From NCBI GenBank assembly GCA_028696755.1, contig JAQVGK010000043.1, positions 1 to 6,690 of the forward strand: a DNA stretch of 6,690 bases, read 5' to 3'. A program made the position numbers and the translations under genes. Shown here in pieces: positions 6,260-6,690 of the stretch. Every line of letters begins with the position of its first letter. Positions within the stretch are counted from its first letter, which is position 1. The DNA comes from Bacteroidales bacterium (GTDB lineage: Bacteria; Bacteroidota; Bacteroidia; Bacteroidales; ML635J-15). The notes under the pieces are model-generated. The model saw only the letters and a list, made by a program, of their open reading frames with translations, did no database searches and was not told the origin of the DNA.

Positions 6260-6281
6260 CAGGTTATGAAGAAGTAGTGAA

Positions 6282-6435
6282 AGTGCCTAGAGTGCCTAAA
6301 GTGCCTAGAGTACTTGGAGTACCTGCTTTCTGCGACACTGTTAGGACCTACGAACACTTCGAGAGCCTCTGTGCCTGGCACTGACAGGTCTTGCTAGCAG
6401 CCAAAGTACTTTAGGTACTCCGAACTTTAGGCACT
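6282..6435. repeat. inverted-repeat element with nonamer tandem arms
   Basis: The left arm is five uninterrupted 9-bp units: AGTGCCTAG (6282), AGTGCCTAA (6291), AGTGCCTAG (6300), AGTACTTGG (6309) and AGTACCTGC (6318). The right arm carries the reverse complement: CAAAGTACT (6402), TTAGGTACT (6411) and TTAGGCACT (6427). Further pairing runs inward: CTGC 6323-6326 with GCAG 6397-6400, and GACCT 6345-6349 with AGGTC 6386-6390. Small hairpins lie at the centre (CGAACACTTCG at 6351 and GTGCCTGGCAC at 6371). It is visibly richer in G and C than its surroundings and has no ORF. It lies between the porin promoter and the pepD terminator. Confidence 0.7.
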
Positions 6436-6460
6436 AAAAAAAGACCACCTTTCGGCAGTC
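6436..6460 (-). terminator. rho-independent terminator of pepD
   Basis: On the minus strand GACTGCC (6460-6454) pairs with GGTGGTC (6449-6443) using two G-U pairs around a GAAA tetraloop, followed by seven U residues (6442-6436). It lies 9 bases past the pepD stop codon. Confidence 0.85.
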
Positions 6461-6469
6461 TTTTATGTT

Positions 6470-6690
6470 TTAGTTAGTTGGAATATTTTTCAGTACATCA
6501 AGCAAATGATCGTACCACATTTTAACAGTTTTAATTTCAATTCTTTCTTCGGGAGCATGAACACCTCTAAGAGTAGGACCGAAAGAAATCATATCAAGTT
6601 CTGGATATTTTTCGAGGAATAAACCACATTCTAAACCAGCGTGAATAGCTCTAACTACAGGTTTTTTACCGAATAGTTTTTCATAAGATT
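6470..6690 (-). CDS. pepD: aminoacyl-histidine dipeptidase PepD, C-terminal fragment
   Basis: Only the last 72 codons and the TAA stop are in the window; the gene continues past the right edge. The fragment reads as the end of an M20-family metallopeptidase of the PepD (Xaa-His, cytosol non-specific dipeptidase) type. It contains IHAGLECG (fragment residues 15-22), MISFGPTLRGVHAPEER (33-49) and the usual closing helix. The His in GVHAPEER corresponds to the last metal ligand of the di-zinc site (His461 in E. coli-type numbering). The full enzyme is about 485 residues and hydrolyses dipeptides in the cytoplasm. Nothing suggests damage in the visible part. A strong terminator follows directly, and the gene is on the same strand as the porin but separated from it by that terminator and a palindromic repeat. 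Confidence 0.92.
   Translation of the reverse strand, partial: SYEKLFGKKPVVRAIHAGLECGLFLEKYPELDMISFGPTLRGVHAPEERIEIKTVKMWYDHLLDVLKNIPTN

Noticed and set aside
6282..6326. Short CRISPR array
   Set aside because: The 9-bp units are adjacent with no spacers and are mirrored in inverted form, which CRISPR arrays are not.

Overview
The window looks like chromosomal DNA of a Bacteroidota bacterium, probably of the Bacteroidales or Marinilabiliales type. It is AT-rich, start codons lack Shine-Dalgarno sequences, and several promoters match the Bacteroidota pattern (TTTG at -33, TAnnTTTG at -7) with very short leaders. A DcaP-like outer-membrane porin and a kinase-like protein with a DUF4190-type membrane tail also fit. 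No tRNA, rRNA, insertion-sequence transposase or CRISPR array is visible.

Left half (1-3969): three genes of unusual character. A kinase-fold protein that has lost every catalytic motif I can align carries a Gln-rich linker and membrane helices (43-1431, +). It converges, with only 5 bp between stops, on a gene for a GAF-like / NtrC-lid-like / HTH-like protein that has no ATPase core (1437-2597, -, TTG start). That gene is divergent from an FtsA/PilM-like actin-fold protein with degenerate nucleotide loops and a C-terminal amphipathic helix (2806-3969, +). The 208-bp divergent region holds a good promoter for the leftward gene and eight copies of ATTAAG/CTTAAT, including a perfect 14-bp palindrome. 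This looks like a dense operator array.

Right half (3970-6690): an imperfect hairpin follows the FtsA-like gene. Then, all on the minus strand, come a class I SAM methyltransferase (4045-4617), a porin with a signal peptide (4902-6170), and the last 72 codons of pepD (6470-6690). Each of the last two is followed by a rho-independent terminator. The gaps on either side of the porin each hold a long imperfect inverted repeat whose arms are short tandem repeats, one with a 7-bp unit (4641-4826) and one with a 9-bp unit (6282-6435). These resemble small non-autonomous palindromic elements.

The right-half genes look like unrelated single-gene transcription units. The left three could form one functional module: a membrane-anchored pseudokinase, a putative regulator and a pseudo-actin, each apparently stripped of its NTP chemistry. 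That is an inference from by-eye motif reading and adjacency only.
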